The notes below the pieces were generated by a model. That model did no database searches, was not told the DNA's origin, and worked only from the letters and a program-made list of their open reading frames with translations. Of a stretch of 46,045 nucleotides of DNA, positions 26,079 through 35,069 are shown in pieces. Within the stretch, counting starts at the first letter, position 1. Each line of letters starts with the position of its first letter. Origin of the DNA: Gammaproteobacteria bacterium (GTDB lineage: Bacteria > Pseudomonadota > Gammaproteobacteria > Pseudomonadales > Azotimanducaceae); assembly GCA_002731575.1 (NCBI GenBank), contig PCCE01000062.1, positions 1-46,045 on the forward strand, read 5' to 3'. A program made the position numbers and the translations under genes.

Positions 26079-27404
26079 ATGCTAAAACCTTGGGAGCGGC
26101 CTGCCGCCATTATTGGCTTTGAGGTAGACCAGCGGCGTCAGGAAGGGTGCGAGATTGGAGCCGCTCTAATTGAGCGAATAGACGCCGCTAGCGCACAGGA
26201 AGACGAATCCGCGCTGCGCCAGTTCATGCAAGAGCTTGCGGTACTGCAGCCCGCTGCAGCGTTCAGCTTTGACGAACCGGAGGATCTTGCAGCCATTCAA
26301 GCCGCCCGGCCTGAGGGACCCAGACAATTAGAGCTGCCAGCAGACCTCGACTTGAATGACCGAATTTACGGTGCTTGGCTGGGTCGGGCTGCGGGCTGTG
26401 CACTGGGCAAACCGGTAGAAAAGTGGCCGAAAGATACCATTGCCAGCTACCTTGAACACTACAACGCGCTGCCTCTGAGCGACTACATTCCCGCAGGCAA
26501 GGGATTCCCAGCAAGCCATGAAAGCCAATACATCTTCAGCGGCATGGACTGCGCCCGAGGCAAGATCACCCACATGCCCCGCGACGACGACATGGACTAC
26601 ACTATCGTCGGCTTAGCAGTGCTGGAACGGTTCGGTATTGAATTCACGCCGCTGCAGGTCGGCCTAACATGGCTCGACCGACTGCCGTACAACCTGCTCT
26701 ATACCGCCGAACGCATCGCTTATCGCAACTTGATAAACGGCATTGCGCCGCCTGCGTCGGCGCGAGAGGACAACCCGTTTCGGGAATGGATTGGCGCGCA
26801 AATTCGCGCCGACGTTTGGGACTATGTAACGCCCGGGCGCCCCGAACTGGCCGCAGAACTGGCCTTTCGCGATGCCTGCATCTCGCACAGCAAAAACGGC
26901 ATTTATGGGGCCATGTTTATGGCCGCACTACTGGCGGCCAGCTATGCCACCAGCGATCGCAAGAAGCTGATCGAAATAGGGCTTTCGGAAATTCCCGCAA
27001 ACTGCCGTCTGGCGGCAGCGATCCGCCATACCCTGTTGTGGTGTGACGAACATGACCACTGGCAGCAGACTTGGCACCAGATCAATGAACACTATGGCCA
27101 TTACGCCGATGTCCACACCATCAACAATGCCCTACTCGTGGTTATGGGTCTTATGCATGGTAAGGGCGACTTTGAGCAAACTATTGTCACCACCGTGCTT
27201 GGCGGCTGGGACGCTGACTGTACAACGGCCAGCGCTGGCTCGGTGATCGGCTTGGTGTTGGGTGCCAAGGCTCTGCCGCACAAGTGGATAGGTGTATTCA
27301 ACGATGAAATTAAAAGCGCCGTCCGCGGCGAACAGCATAATCGCATCTCGGCCCTGGCCCAGCGCACCCATGCTGTCGCCGCCACAGTGCTCGCAAACGA
27401 CTAG
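26079..27404 (+). CDS. ADP-ribosylglycohydrolase-fold enzyme (paralogue of the 539-aa protein)
   Basis: This 441-aa protein has the same N-terminal helical region as the 10-kb protein (QRRQEGC ... AAIQAARP) followed by the ARH domain. Metal motifs are RDDDMD (168-173) and GWDADCTTASAG (376-387), where the usual GxDTD has Ala for Thr. Shared specific blocks are ALPLSDYIP, NPFREWIGAQIRAD, SHSKNGIYGAM and GHY-x2-VHTINN. It lacks the C-terminal beta-domain of the 539-aa protein. ATG 26079 follows AGAAGAAG; TTG 26052 adds nine unrelated residues. It converges on the next SDR with a 4-bp overlap of the ends. The absence of TDDT and the close pairing of paralogues point to a non-classical substrate. 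Confidence 0.85.
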   Translation: MLKPWERPAAIIGFEVDQRRQEGCEIGAALIERIDAASAQEDESALRQFMQELAVLQPAAAFSFDEPEDLAAIQAARPEGPRQLELPADLDLNDRIYGAWLGRAAGCALGKPVEKWPKDTIASYLEHYNALPLSDYIPAGKGFPASHESQYIFSGMDCARGKITHMPRDDDMDYTIVGLAVLERFGIEFTPLQVGLTWLDRLPYNLLYTAERIAYRNLINGIAPPASAREDNPFREWIGAQIRADVWDYVTPGRPELAAELAFRDACISHSKNGIYGAMFMAALLAASYATSDRKKLIEIGLSEIPANCRLAAAIRHTLLWCDEHDHWQQTWHQINEHYGHYADVHTINNALLVVMGLMHGKGDFEQTIVTTVLGGWDADCTTASAGSVIGLVLGAKALPHKWIGVFNDEIKSAVRGEQHNRISALAQRTHAVAATVLAND

Positions 27405-28189
27405 CGGCGCAGCCGGTGACCGCCGTCTAAGTTAAGTACCTCGCCAGTAAAATAGGCGCCAGCCCGGCTGCACAACATAACCGCGACCCCCGCGATATCT
27501 TCCCGACCTCCGTAGCGGTGGGCTGGAATACGCTGCAGCTCGGCTTTGAAAGATTCCTTCTCTGGGTCTTGCCAAGCACCTCGGGTCATCTCCGAATAGA
27601 AGCGGCCGGGCGCTATGGCGTTCACCGTTACTTGGTCGTCGGCCAGCGCCAGCGCCAGTTGCGGAGTCAGGTGTTCTACAGCTTTTTTGCTCGTGGAATA
27701 AGCCATTACATGGGCATAGATCTCACTGGCAGCCACAGAGCTGATAAAAATAACACGAGACGGATCGGCCACTGTTGCCCGACGCTTTAATAACTCCAGT
27801 AGGGCTTGGGTAAGGAACAACGGTGAGCGCAGGTTTAAGTCCATAGTGCGGTCCCAGTCATAGGCGCTGAGGTCTGCGAAAGGCCCACCGGTACCGAGAC
27901 CGGCATTATTCACCAGCACGTCGATATGGGTCTCCTTCTCAGCCAAGGTTGCAGCCAATGCCTGCACGCCCTCTAGAGTTGCTAGATCCCCGGCGATACC
28001 AATGCACTCACCCCCTGCATCAGCAGACAGCTCTGCGGCAGTTGCGGCGAGAGTTTCGGTCGATCGAGCGGTGATATAAACCCGTGCTGCTCCTGCCTGC
28101 AAAAACCCCTGGGCCATATAGCTGCCCAACCCGGTAGAGCCACCGGTAACGACGCAAACCTTACCGGCCATGGAAAACAAACTATCCAT
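27401..28189 (-). CDS. Short-chain dehydrogenase/reductase (oxidoreductase)
   Basis: This 262-aa SDR has TGGSTGLG (15-22), NNAGLGTGG (94-102) and catalytic S150/S151, Y164, K168 (YSTSK). The C-terminus ends in NLDGGHRLRR, the usual DGG form, unlike the two YPIRA-type SDRs here. The position after the second strand is ITARS, so NADP is possible. It lies 60 bp behind the 671-aa ADP-ribosylglycohydrolase-fold gene on the same strand and is probably co-transcribed with it. Gluconate dehydrogenase-like SDRs look similar, which would fit sugar metabolism, but I cannot assign the substrate. Confidence 0.87.
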   Translation of the reverse strand: MDSLFSMAGKVCVVTGGSTGLGSYMAQGFLQAGAARVYITARSTETLAATAAELSADAGGECIGIAGDLATLEGVQALAATLAEKETHIDVLVNNAGLGTGGPFADLSAYDWDRTMDLNLRSPLFLTQALLELLKRRATVADPSRVIFISSVAASEIYAHVMAYSTSKKAVEHLTPQLALALADDQVTVNAIAPGRFYSEMTRGAWQDPEKESFKAELQRIPAHRYGGREDIAGVAVMLCSRAGAYFTGEVLNLDGGHRLRR

Positions 28190-28249
28190 CAGATCGCGCT
28201 CGTCCTCTTTTTGCTGTTGCCAATCGCCGGTTGGGTACTGGGTGACTGA

Positions 28250-30265
28250 TCAACCACAGGGCCGGACTTGTATCTGATGTGTCGCGGTCCGTCCTTGTTC
28301 TACAACCAAACCAATAGCACCTGCATCGAGGCTGGTATCGCTTGCCTCAAGAACCACCGCACCATTGATCTCACCAACCAGCGCATTGCCCTGCACGGTG
28401 AGCGTCATGTTCAGGGTTTCACCAAAGGACCACGCAAAGTCGGCCTCGGCCAGCACAGTTTGCTCGTGCACGCTGCGTACCAACTGTACTTTTTGCTGAT
28501 TAGTCACCAGCAGAGCGTAAAAGCGGGTCAAGCCCTGTACCCGGGCGGCAACACCCGCTCGGGCAACCAAGTGCGGTGTAACGTCGGCGGTTACACTGTA
28601 GTCCTGCCATTCCCGGGTGCCCTGGGAAATAAGACCTAGGCCTTCGTTTTGCACCAAGCGAAACATTTCCGACCAACCAAAAAGGTGGTCTACTCCATCA
28701 ACCCACGCTCGGCGCCACATGACGCCCTTATGCTTGGGCCGCTCGAATAGGGTGTCCGGATTGCCGTACCAGCCGATATGATCTAGCTCCAAAGTAGTAT
28801 CCGCCTGCAGCCGCACACCGATTTCAAAGATCGGTCCGGACAGCGCGGGCACTACGCTGCCAGAGCCGTCAAGATCCACATAGCAAGCTTCGTCGTCTTC
28901 ACCGTAATAACCCAGGTATAAAGTTGCCGCCGGATCACTAACCTGGGCGAATACCGTCTGACCCGGAAAAATTCGCGGCGAGGCCATCAGCTTGTAGTGG
29001 GCTTTTTCAAAATGATCGGCAACCTCTTTCGAGGGTGCAAAGACCGGCGTACCGACACGCGCCCCTGCCTTGCCATTAATATGCAGAGATCCACCTTGGG
29101 GATTACTCAATTCGCCCTCTCCAGCCAGCACCTGAAACCCCTGCACCGAGCCTGCAAAACTGAAGTGAAACTGGGCACCATTATTTGGCGCATAGGCACC
29201 CTCGCCAGCAAGGGTGTGTCCCATGTTGATAATATGCGAAGCCTCACGCACACAGTCGCTAATGCAGCGATCGCCATCGGCAGTTGGGCTGTACAAACGA
29301 TCAGCCACCGGACCACGCCAGTCGATACCGCGCTCGCGGCTTGCGTCGATGCCTTCCACGCCAACCAAAATACCCATCAGGCAGCCCACGTTGCCGGAGT
29401 TGCAATCAGTATCCCAACCACAGGTGTTGACGATTTTTAGGGTTTCAGAAAAGTCACCCTCGCCGTGCAAGAGTGAGTGAATGATCAGCCCATGGTTGGG
29501 CACCATATGGCAGTTGCCGCCGTACTTATCGTAGCCGTAGTTGGCCGCAAGCATTTCACGGGTGACGCGCCAGTCGTTTTCCTGTTCATACCAGGCACGC
29601 AAATCGGCGATCATGGTCGCAATAACAGAATCTGCCGGAATGTAGCTCAACCCAATGTCGATGAGCTTCTGAATGTCTTTTTCAACAAAAGCCATGGACT
29701 CCATGGCGGTAAGCACCATGGCACCATATACCGCTTCACCGTCGTGGCTCACACGAGCCGCAGCCTCGGCGAATTTTACTGCCTGATCGGGGTCACCCGG
29801 CGCGACCATGGCCCAACCGTCGATAAAAATTTGGGCACCAATTTGTTCCGCTACCACCTGACCATTCATTTCCATGGAACCGCTCATGGGGGCGTCAATA
29901 CCGCTGGCCAAGCGCAGGTAGGCGGTATGCTCAGTGGAGTTACCCATGCCACCCCACCACAGCACGCTGCGTTCCTTAATCAGGTAATTGAGCCAGCTCT
30001 GGCCAATTTCTTGCGCCGTAATGTTGGGATTAGTGGCGTGATCTTCTAACGCACGGATAAAGGTAAAGGTACCCGCAATATCATCGTCGGTAACAATTAG
30101 CGGCACATCGAGCTTGTCGTGAACGTAATACTCAATGTCGCCCAACTGCTGTTGAATTCTTTCGTAGGACCAACCCTCGAAGGGCCGACCAAGATAAACA
30201 CCAATGACCTTGCCCAGTACCCCGGCATATACGCGCTCTGCGTAGTCAGCGGTTATTGCGACCAT
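28250..30265 (-). CDS. ADP-ribosylglycohydrolase-fold enzyme with C-terminal beta-sandwich domain
   Basis: This 671-aa protein has an ARH domain (about 5-370) with the classical-like TDDD (59-62) and GWDTDCNSGNVG (283-294), plus VLGKVIGVYLGRPFEGW (16-32) and SHDGEAVYGAM (173-183). A middle region (about 380-515) follows, then a C-terminal LamG/DUF1080-like concanavalin fold (about 520-668) of the kind found in carbohydrate-binding or disaccharide-acting proteins (REWQDYSVTADVTPHL, GAIGLVVEQGRTA). It is from a different branch than the other two ARH-like proteins here. ATG 30265 has AGGGGAG 5 bp upstream; the longer reading to 30454 runs over the promoter region. Hydrolysis of a glycan or nucleoside-like conjugate is inferred from architecture. 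Confidence 0.87.
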   Translation of the reverse strand: MVAITADYAERVYAGVLGKVIGVYLGRPFEGWSYERIQQQLGDIEYYVHDKLDVPLIVTDDDIAGTFTFIRALEDHATNPNITAQEIGQSWLNYLIKERSVLWWGGMGNSTEHTAYLRLASGIDAPMSGSMEMNGQVVAEQIGAQIFIDGWAMVAPGDPDQAVKFAEAAARVSHDGEAVYGAMVLTAMESMAFVEKDIQKLIDIGLSYIPADSVIATMIADLRAWYEQENDWRVTREMLAANYGYDKYGGNCHMVPNHGLIIHSLLHGEGDFSETLKIVNTCGWDTDCNSGNVGCLMGILVGVEGIDASRERGIDWRGPVADRLYSPTADGDRCISDCVREASHIINMGHTLAGEGAYAPNNGAQFHFSFAGSVQGFQVLAGEGELSNPQGGSLHINGKAGARVGTPVFAPSKEVADHFEKAHYKLMASPRIFPGQTVFAQVSDPAATLYLGYYGEDDEACYVDLDGSGSVVPALSGPIFEIGVRLQADTTLELDHIGWYGNPDTLFERPKHKGVMWRRAWVDGVDHLFGWSEMFRLVQNEGLGLISQGTREWQDYSVTADVTPHLVARAGVAARVQGLTRFYALLVTNQQKVQLVRSVHEQTVLAEADFAWSFGETLNMTLTVQGNALVGEINGAVVLEASDTSLDAGAIGLVVEQGRTATHQIQVRPCG

Positions 30266-30335
30266 TTCTCTCCCCTTACAACGATTTGCCCCAGCGTAGG
30301 GAAAGTGATTGAGCGAACGCAATGCCATGAGCACA

Positions 30336-30351
30336 GATTTCCCCCAATTTT
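30336..30351 (-). promoter_or_regulatory. Island element, core GGGGGAA, upstream of the 671-aa gene
   Basis: The minus strand reads AAAATTGGGGGAAATC, 71 bp before the start at 30265 and pointing to it. Paired with an opposite copy at 30393 serving the divergent exporter operon. Confidence 0.5.
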
Positions 30352-30392
30352 GTCTCGACAGCTGCAAACTCCACAGGTCATCAGAGCAAAAA

Positions 30393-30406
30393 TTTATGGG
30401 GGAAAT
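30393..30406 (+). promoter_or_regulatory. Island element, core GGGGGAA, upstream of exporter pair 2
   Basis: TTTATGGGGGAAAT lies 70 bp before the ATG at 30476 and points to it. Together with the copy at 30336 it gives a symmetrical divergent control region of about 210 bp. Confidence 0.5.
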
Positions 30407-30475
30407 GGAAAGATCCTGCGTTGACCCACCGCAGTGGCGCTCTCTAATCTGCACGGCCGGGGTCAGAGGGCGGTC

Positions 30476-33001
30476 ATGAGTAATTCAAAGCGGGCAAATG
30501 CCTTACCCTTTCTAGGACGAGGCCCCGCACCCGACGAACAAAGCAGCGAGCAGGAGCAGGCCCAAGGGTTTTTGGCGGTGGCCATGATTTTTGTCCGCAC
30601 TTGGCCCTTTATTCGTCCCTACATTATCGGCTACTGGCGCGAAGTTCGCCTTGGCGAAGACAGCCAAGAACTCCCCCAAAGCATGGCTGCTGACTCAGCA
30701 GCAAATGACGGCGTCGCTGCCGAACCCACGCCAACGGAGAAAGAGTGGAGCGTTAAACACATTCCACCACTGGCCACTCTAACTGCAGCGCTGGGCCCGC
30801 TATTGGGCGTAGTGCCGCTCAACACGAGCTGGGTTTACGACTTCCTGTTGGTGGTAACCGCCTGCATGGCAGGGCTGTGTTGGAGCCTGCTTTATGTCAG
30901 GCAAAGTCTCTATGTAGGATTTTCTACCGCCCTGTTCATGCTAGGTGCCTGCGCTTTTTTGTTTGCGGTATTTGCCGTGGACGGCGTAATGGACAACATC
31001 TTTATTGCCGTTATGTGCTTGGTGAGCGCGGGGATCTGGTTGCTCCAGTACCGTATCGATGCGGGCAAGCTGCGACTCCGTATCCGCCTTGGCAGCCATC
31101 TGATCTACTACTTTGTCGGCGTTTGGGTCTCTACCCTTTTGCTGCTGCTGATATCGCTGTTCTCGGTGGATGTGGTCAGCCAATCTATTTTGCAGGCTAA
31201 ACCACTCACACCCTTCATCGCCGACCTTATCTCCCAACCAGAGTTGGCCGGAGCCGCCTCTAACACTCTGGAACAGGGCAGCAGTGCCGCGATTGAGGGC
31301 ACTGCAAACGCGAATGTTGATCTGGCGCCGCTATCTGATGCCCAACGACATGATCTGAAATGGCTCTATGCGGTATTCTTGTTCGTTGGCTGGATCGCCC
31401 AACTGCCCCTAAGCCTCGCGCTACCCTACTACTACATTTACATTATGCAGCGGGTAAATCAGGACCTGCGCATCGCCCTGCTGGAACGCTGGCACCGGCT
31501 ATCACTGCGCTATCACAGCAATCATCGGGTTGGCGATTCGGTTTATCGGCTTTATCAGGACAGCGCCCAAGTTACTGCCGTGGTGGGAGAAATTACCCAA
31601 GCCCTGCAAATTCTCATCACCTATTTCACCGGTATTGTCTTCCTCTTTGCTCTTGATCCGATTCTTGGACTGATGGCGCTGGCCATCGTGCTTGGGGCAC
31701 TGGCATGGGGGCGTTGGTTTTCCCCGCGCATGCGCAGCAATTCTTTAGCAAACCGGCAGGCCAATTCGGACTTTACCTCTCGGGTGCAGGAAACCTTTGC
31801 CAGCACGCGCCTAATTAAGGCCTTTGGTGCCGAGGCAAGAGAACAGGAGCGCTTCGAGCAAGATTCGCTGCGCGCCTTTAACGCCGCCTACCGAGTCCGC
31901 ACGCTAATGGCGATTATCGGCATCATCACCTTTACCATCGCCGCTGGCGCACTGCTTTATGGCCAGTACCTCACTGCCATATGGGCCTTCGGCGAGCGCG
32001 AAACCTATGCCAGCGTGCTAGTTGGCTTGGTCGGTTTGAGCTTCCTACGCTGGAACTTGTCTGCGTATCAGTCGGCCCAAGAATATTTGGGTGCCTCCAG
32101 TGTTTCCATCCGTGACTTGGTCGAACGCTGGACCCGTGCCCAAGACATGGCCATGGGCCTGCACCGAGTATTCGACATTCTCGATATCGAACCCGACGTA
32201 CAAACCCGCACCGACGCCAAGCCCATGCCGCCTTTGCAGCAGGAAATTCGCTTCGACAAAGTGAGCTTCGCTTACGAACCGGAACGTCCGGTGTTACGCG
32301 ATGTCAGCTTTGCTGTGACACCGGGTACCGTCACCGCCATCGTTGGACCCACCGGCTCCGGCAAGAGCAGCCTGATGAGTTTGCTGTCTCGACTCTTCGA
32401 CCCGGACTCTGGCAGCGTGTCCATTGATGGCGTAGATCTGCGCGATATTGACCTCGATGCCTTGCGTACCAACGTCTCGGTAGCACTGCAGGAAAACGTA
32501 TTATTCGGCATTTCACTGCGTGACAACATTCGCTATGTGGTGCCTGACGCCAGCGACGAGCAAGTACTCAAGGCCGTAGAGGTGGCCTGCGTGGAGGAAT
32601 ACGTTGCGGGCTTACCCGACGGTTTGGATACCGTGCTCAGTGACCGCGGCGGCAAACTATCCACGGGCCAACGCCAGCGCCTCTCCATTGCCCGAGCCTT
32701 GGTAAAGGGCGCGCCGATTCTTGTTTTAGACGAACCCACTGCGGCGTTGGACGCGGCCACCGAGCATCGGGTCTTACAGCGGCTTGCGGATTGGGCAGAA
32801 CAGCGGGTGGTATTTTTGATAACCCACCGCATCTCTACCATTGCCGAGGCGGACAACATTCTTTACATCGACGAGGGCCGACTGATCGAGCAAGGCACCC
32901 ACGATGAACTCATGCAGCTGCAGGGAGGCCGCTACCGTAGCTTTGTCGAGACCGAAGCCCAGCTCGCCAAACGCATTACCAGCGAGCCAAAACAGGAATG
33001 A
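30476..33001 (+). CDS. ABC exporter half-transporter with extra membrane domain (LSTGQ-type subunit of pair 2)
   Basis: This 841-aa protein starts with a TWPFIRP segment (42-48) matching the N-terminus of the 663-aa subunit. It then has about 150 additional residues with roughly four membrane helices (about 98-114, 120-140, 146-168, 172-192) before the standard six-helix exporter domain. A long external loop after the first core helix ends LSDAQRHDL (286-294), as in its paralogue. ATPase motifs: GPTGSGKSSL, LSTGQRQRLSIARA, ILVLDEPTAAL, ITHRIST. ATG 30476 has AGAGGG upstream; GTG 30434 is less likely. The stop overlaps the next gene by ATGA. Ligand unknown; the extra helices may bind a partner or regulate gating. 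Confidence 0.9.
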   Translation: MSNSKRANALPFLGRGPAPDEQSSEQEQAQGFLAVAMIFVRTWPFIRPYIIGYWREVRLGEDSQELPQSMAADSAANDGVAAEPTPTEKEWSVKHIPPLATLTAALGPLLGVVPLNTSWVYDFLLVVTACMAGLCWSLLYVRQSLYVGFSTALFMLGACAFLFAVFAVDGVMDNIFIAVMCLVSAGIWLLQYRIDAGKLRLRIRLGSHLIYYFVGVWVSTLLLLLISLFSVDVVSQSILQAKPLTPFIADLISQPELAGAASNTLEQGSSAAIEGTANANVDLAPLSDAQRHDLKWLYAVFLFVGWIAQLPLSLALPYYYIYIMQRVNQDLRIALLERWHRLSLRYHSNHRVGDSVYRLYQDSAQVTAVVGEITQALQILITYFTGIVFLFALDPILGLMALAIVLGALAWGRWFSPRMRSNSLANRQANSDFTSRVQETFASTRLIKAFGAEAREQERFEQDSLRAFNAAYRVRTLMAIIGIITFTIAAGALLYGQYLTAIWAFGERETYASVLVGLVGLSFLRWNLSAYQSAQEYLGASSVSIRDLVERWTRAQDMAMGLHRVFDILDIEPDVQTRTDAKPMPPLQQEIRFDKVSFAYEPERPVLRDVSFAVTPGTVTAIVGPTGSGKSSLMSLLSRLFDPDSGSVSIDGVDLRDIDLDALRTNVSVALQENVLFGISLRDNIRYVVPDASDEQVLKAVEVACVEEYVAGLPDGLDTVLSDRGGKLSTGQRQRLSIARALVKGAPILVLDEPTAALDAATEHRVLQRLADWAEQRVVFLITHRISTIAEADNILYIDEGRLIEQGTHDELMQLQGGRYRSFVETEAQLAKRITSEPKQE

Positions 33002-35034
33002 ATTCACAAATGCACGCTCTAGCAGAAAATCAAGCCGAGCAAGAGCAGGAAATTTCCTTCAGCCAAACCATTCAGGTATTCGGGCGGCTGATGGCCTACC
33101 TAAGTTTTTTTAAAGCGCGGATTGCCGCCAAGCTTGGCCTCATGACCTTCGAGCATACCTTCCGCATTCTGCTGCTGCCTTGGCCACTGAAAATTGTTGT
33201 CGATCATGTGATTCTTGGCGAACCCATTGCCGCAGACGGCGCAGGTTTTCCTGACTATATGTCCGGCATCATGCTGTTTTTGTCGGCCAAAACCTCCCAA
33301 GAGATTATGTTCTACATGCTCATGGCTGGCATCGTCATGGTGATTTTTCTCGGCATGACTCCCAATCGAGGCACCGGCAGAAATGCCACCGGGCGCTATA
33401 CCGGTGCCGCTGCCGGCTCCCTAGGAGCCGCGTCGGCAGAGCTGGCGCAGGGACACGACACCGCGACCCAAACCGAAAATGCGGCGAACAGTGCTGGCAG
33501 CGCCATGGGCGGCTTGTTGGGTATTTTGGAATTCAATATCCATCTACGGCTATCCCAGTCGCTAAACCATCTGCTGCGCTCTGAACTGGCAGAGCATATT
33601 AAGGCGCTGCCCATGACTACCCTAGATGAGCGGCGTATTGGCGACAGCGTTTATCGCGTGATTTATGACACCACCAGCGCCACCGGCATCTACGAAGCGT
33701 TGGCCATTGGACTGTATGGCGGCATGCTGATGATCGCGCTGACCATCTACATCATGTTCGAAAGCTTCGGCAGTGCGCCCGAAGTGATCGCGGTGGGTAT
33801 TTTAGTTGGTCCGCTGACCTTCCTTTTCGTCATCCCCTTTGCGCGACTGGCGCGTCGCCGCAGTCAGGCCAGCCGTATTTCCGGCTCACAAACCACCAGC
33901 AACATCGAAGAAGGCATGGCCAATGTGTTGGCGGTGCAAAGCCTGGGTGGCAACAAGCGCGAAAGCGAGCGGTTTGCTGCCGCAAGTGACGAATCGTTTC
34001 GCCGCTTTCGGGCCGAGACACTCGTAAAGCTGCTGTTCGGACATGCCGGTTCCATAGCCTTCTTAACCGGCCAGATTATTTTCTTTCTGGTGATTGCAGG
34101 CTACGTGATTGATGGCACCTTTAGTGCTGGTGACTACTTTGTACTGTTCTATTACTTCTTCGTACTCAGCGCGGTGTTTTTCTCCTTCGGCTTTCTCTAT
34201 ACCGAACTGCAAGTTTTTATCGCAGGCTTGGCGCGGGTCTTTAATCTGCTGGATATACCTACCGAGACATTTCAGCAGGGCACACATATTCCGACCATCG
34301 AACAAGGTGTGCGGATGGATAGCGTGGCGCTGACCTATCCCGATGGTCGACAGGCACTCAAGAACATCAACCTGCAGGCCAACATCGGCGAAATCATTGC
34401 CCTCGTTGGCCCTACTGGCGCGGGTAAAACCAGCTTAGCCTACCTAATACCCGGTTATTTGCAGGCCACCTCAGGCACGGTCTCAATTGACGACGTGGAT
34501 ACAAAGAACATTTCCATGCCAAGCCTGCGTGAGCAGATTGCCTATGTGTTTCAAGAAACCCAACTGTTCTCAGATTCCATTGCGGACAACATTCGCTACG
34601 GCAATGCAGGCGCGTCCCAGGCCCAAGTAGAAGCGGTAGCCAAAACCGCAGGCGCCCACGACTTTATAGCCGCGCTGCCTGATGCTTACCAAACCAATCT
34701 GGGCACTGTCACCAGCAAGCTATCTGTGGGTCAAAAACAGCGTATCGCCATCGCCCGGGGCTTACTTAAGGAATCGCGCATATTGATTCTGGATGAGCCA
34801 ACCTCGGCGCTGGACCCAGAAACCGAGTCCTATCTGATTGACGCGTTACACGCAGCAGCGCAGCACAAGCTGGTAGTGATCATCGCCCATCGGCTGTCGA
34901 CCATATCCCATGCCGACCGCATTTATTTTCTTGAGGACGGTGAAATGATGGAAACCGGTTCCCATGAAGAACTGATGGCCCAGCCCAACGGGCGCTACCG
35001 ACACTATGTCACCCTGCAGTCTGGTAGCCGCTAA
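32998..35034 (+). CDS. ABC exporter half-transporter (LSVGQ-type subunit of pair 2)
   Basis: This 678-aa membrane-ATPase fusion, the partner of the 841-aa protein, has GPTGAGKTSL, LSVGQKQRIAIARG, ILILDEPTSAL and IAHRLST. After the second hydrophobic segment (about 101-119) it has an insertion rich in Gly, Ala, Thr and Ser (about 121-172) with GHDTATQTE (152-160), equivalent to the insertion in the 657-aa subunit of pair 1. ICL1 reads MTTLDERRIGDSVYRV, nearly identical to its paralogue. The ATG at 32998 overlaps the previous stop; ATG 33010 is an alternative with AGGA 12 bp upstream. The pair probably arose by duplication of the whole two-gene operon. Confidence 0.9.
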   Translation: MNSQMHALAENQAEQEQEISFSQTIQVFGRLMAYLSFFKARIAAKLGLMTFEHTFRILLLPWPLKIVVDHVILGEPIAADGAGFPDYMSGIMLFLSAKTSQEIMFYMLMAGIVMVIFLGMTPNRGTGRNATGRYTGAAAGSLGAASAELAQGHDTATQTENAANSAGSAMGGLLGILEFNIHLRLSQSLNHLLRSELAEHIKALPMTTLDERRIGDSVYRVIYDTTSATGIYEALAIGLYGGMLMIALTIYIMFESFGSAPEVIAVGILVGPLTFLFVIPFARLARRRSQASRISGSQTTSNIEEGMANVLAVQSLGGNKRESERFAAASDESFRRFRAETLVKLLFGHAGSIAFLTGQIIFFLVIAGYVIDGTFSAGDYFVLFYYFFVLSAVFFSFGFLYTELQVFIAGLARVFNLLDIPTETFQQGTHIPTIEQGVRMDSVALTYPDGRQALKNINLQANIGEIIALVGPTGAGKTSLAYLIPGYLQATSGTVSIDDVDTKNISMPSLREQIAYVFQETQLFSDSIADNIRYGNAGASQAQVEAVAKTAGAHDFIAALPDAYQTNLGTVTSKLSVGQKQRIAIARGLLKESRILILDEPTSALDPETESYLIDALHAAAQHKLVVIIAHRLSTISHADRIYFLEDGEMMETGSHEELMAQPNGRYRHYVTLQSGSR

Positions 35035-35069
35035 CGTGCATTACACAAAAACCATACAACAAGCCTGCC

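Noticed and set aside
29477-30049. A 190-codon open frame on the plus strand
   Set aside because: It is antisense to the 671-aa ADP-ribosylglycohydrolase-like gene, whose motifs are clear; the antisense product has no recognisable features.
10123-30265. An ADP-ribosylation toxin-antitoxin or defence system
   Set aside because: Three ARH-like proteins invite this idea, but there is no ADP-ribosyltransferase or other toxin in the window and the neighbours are catabolic and transport genes.
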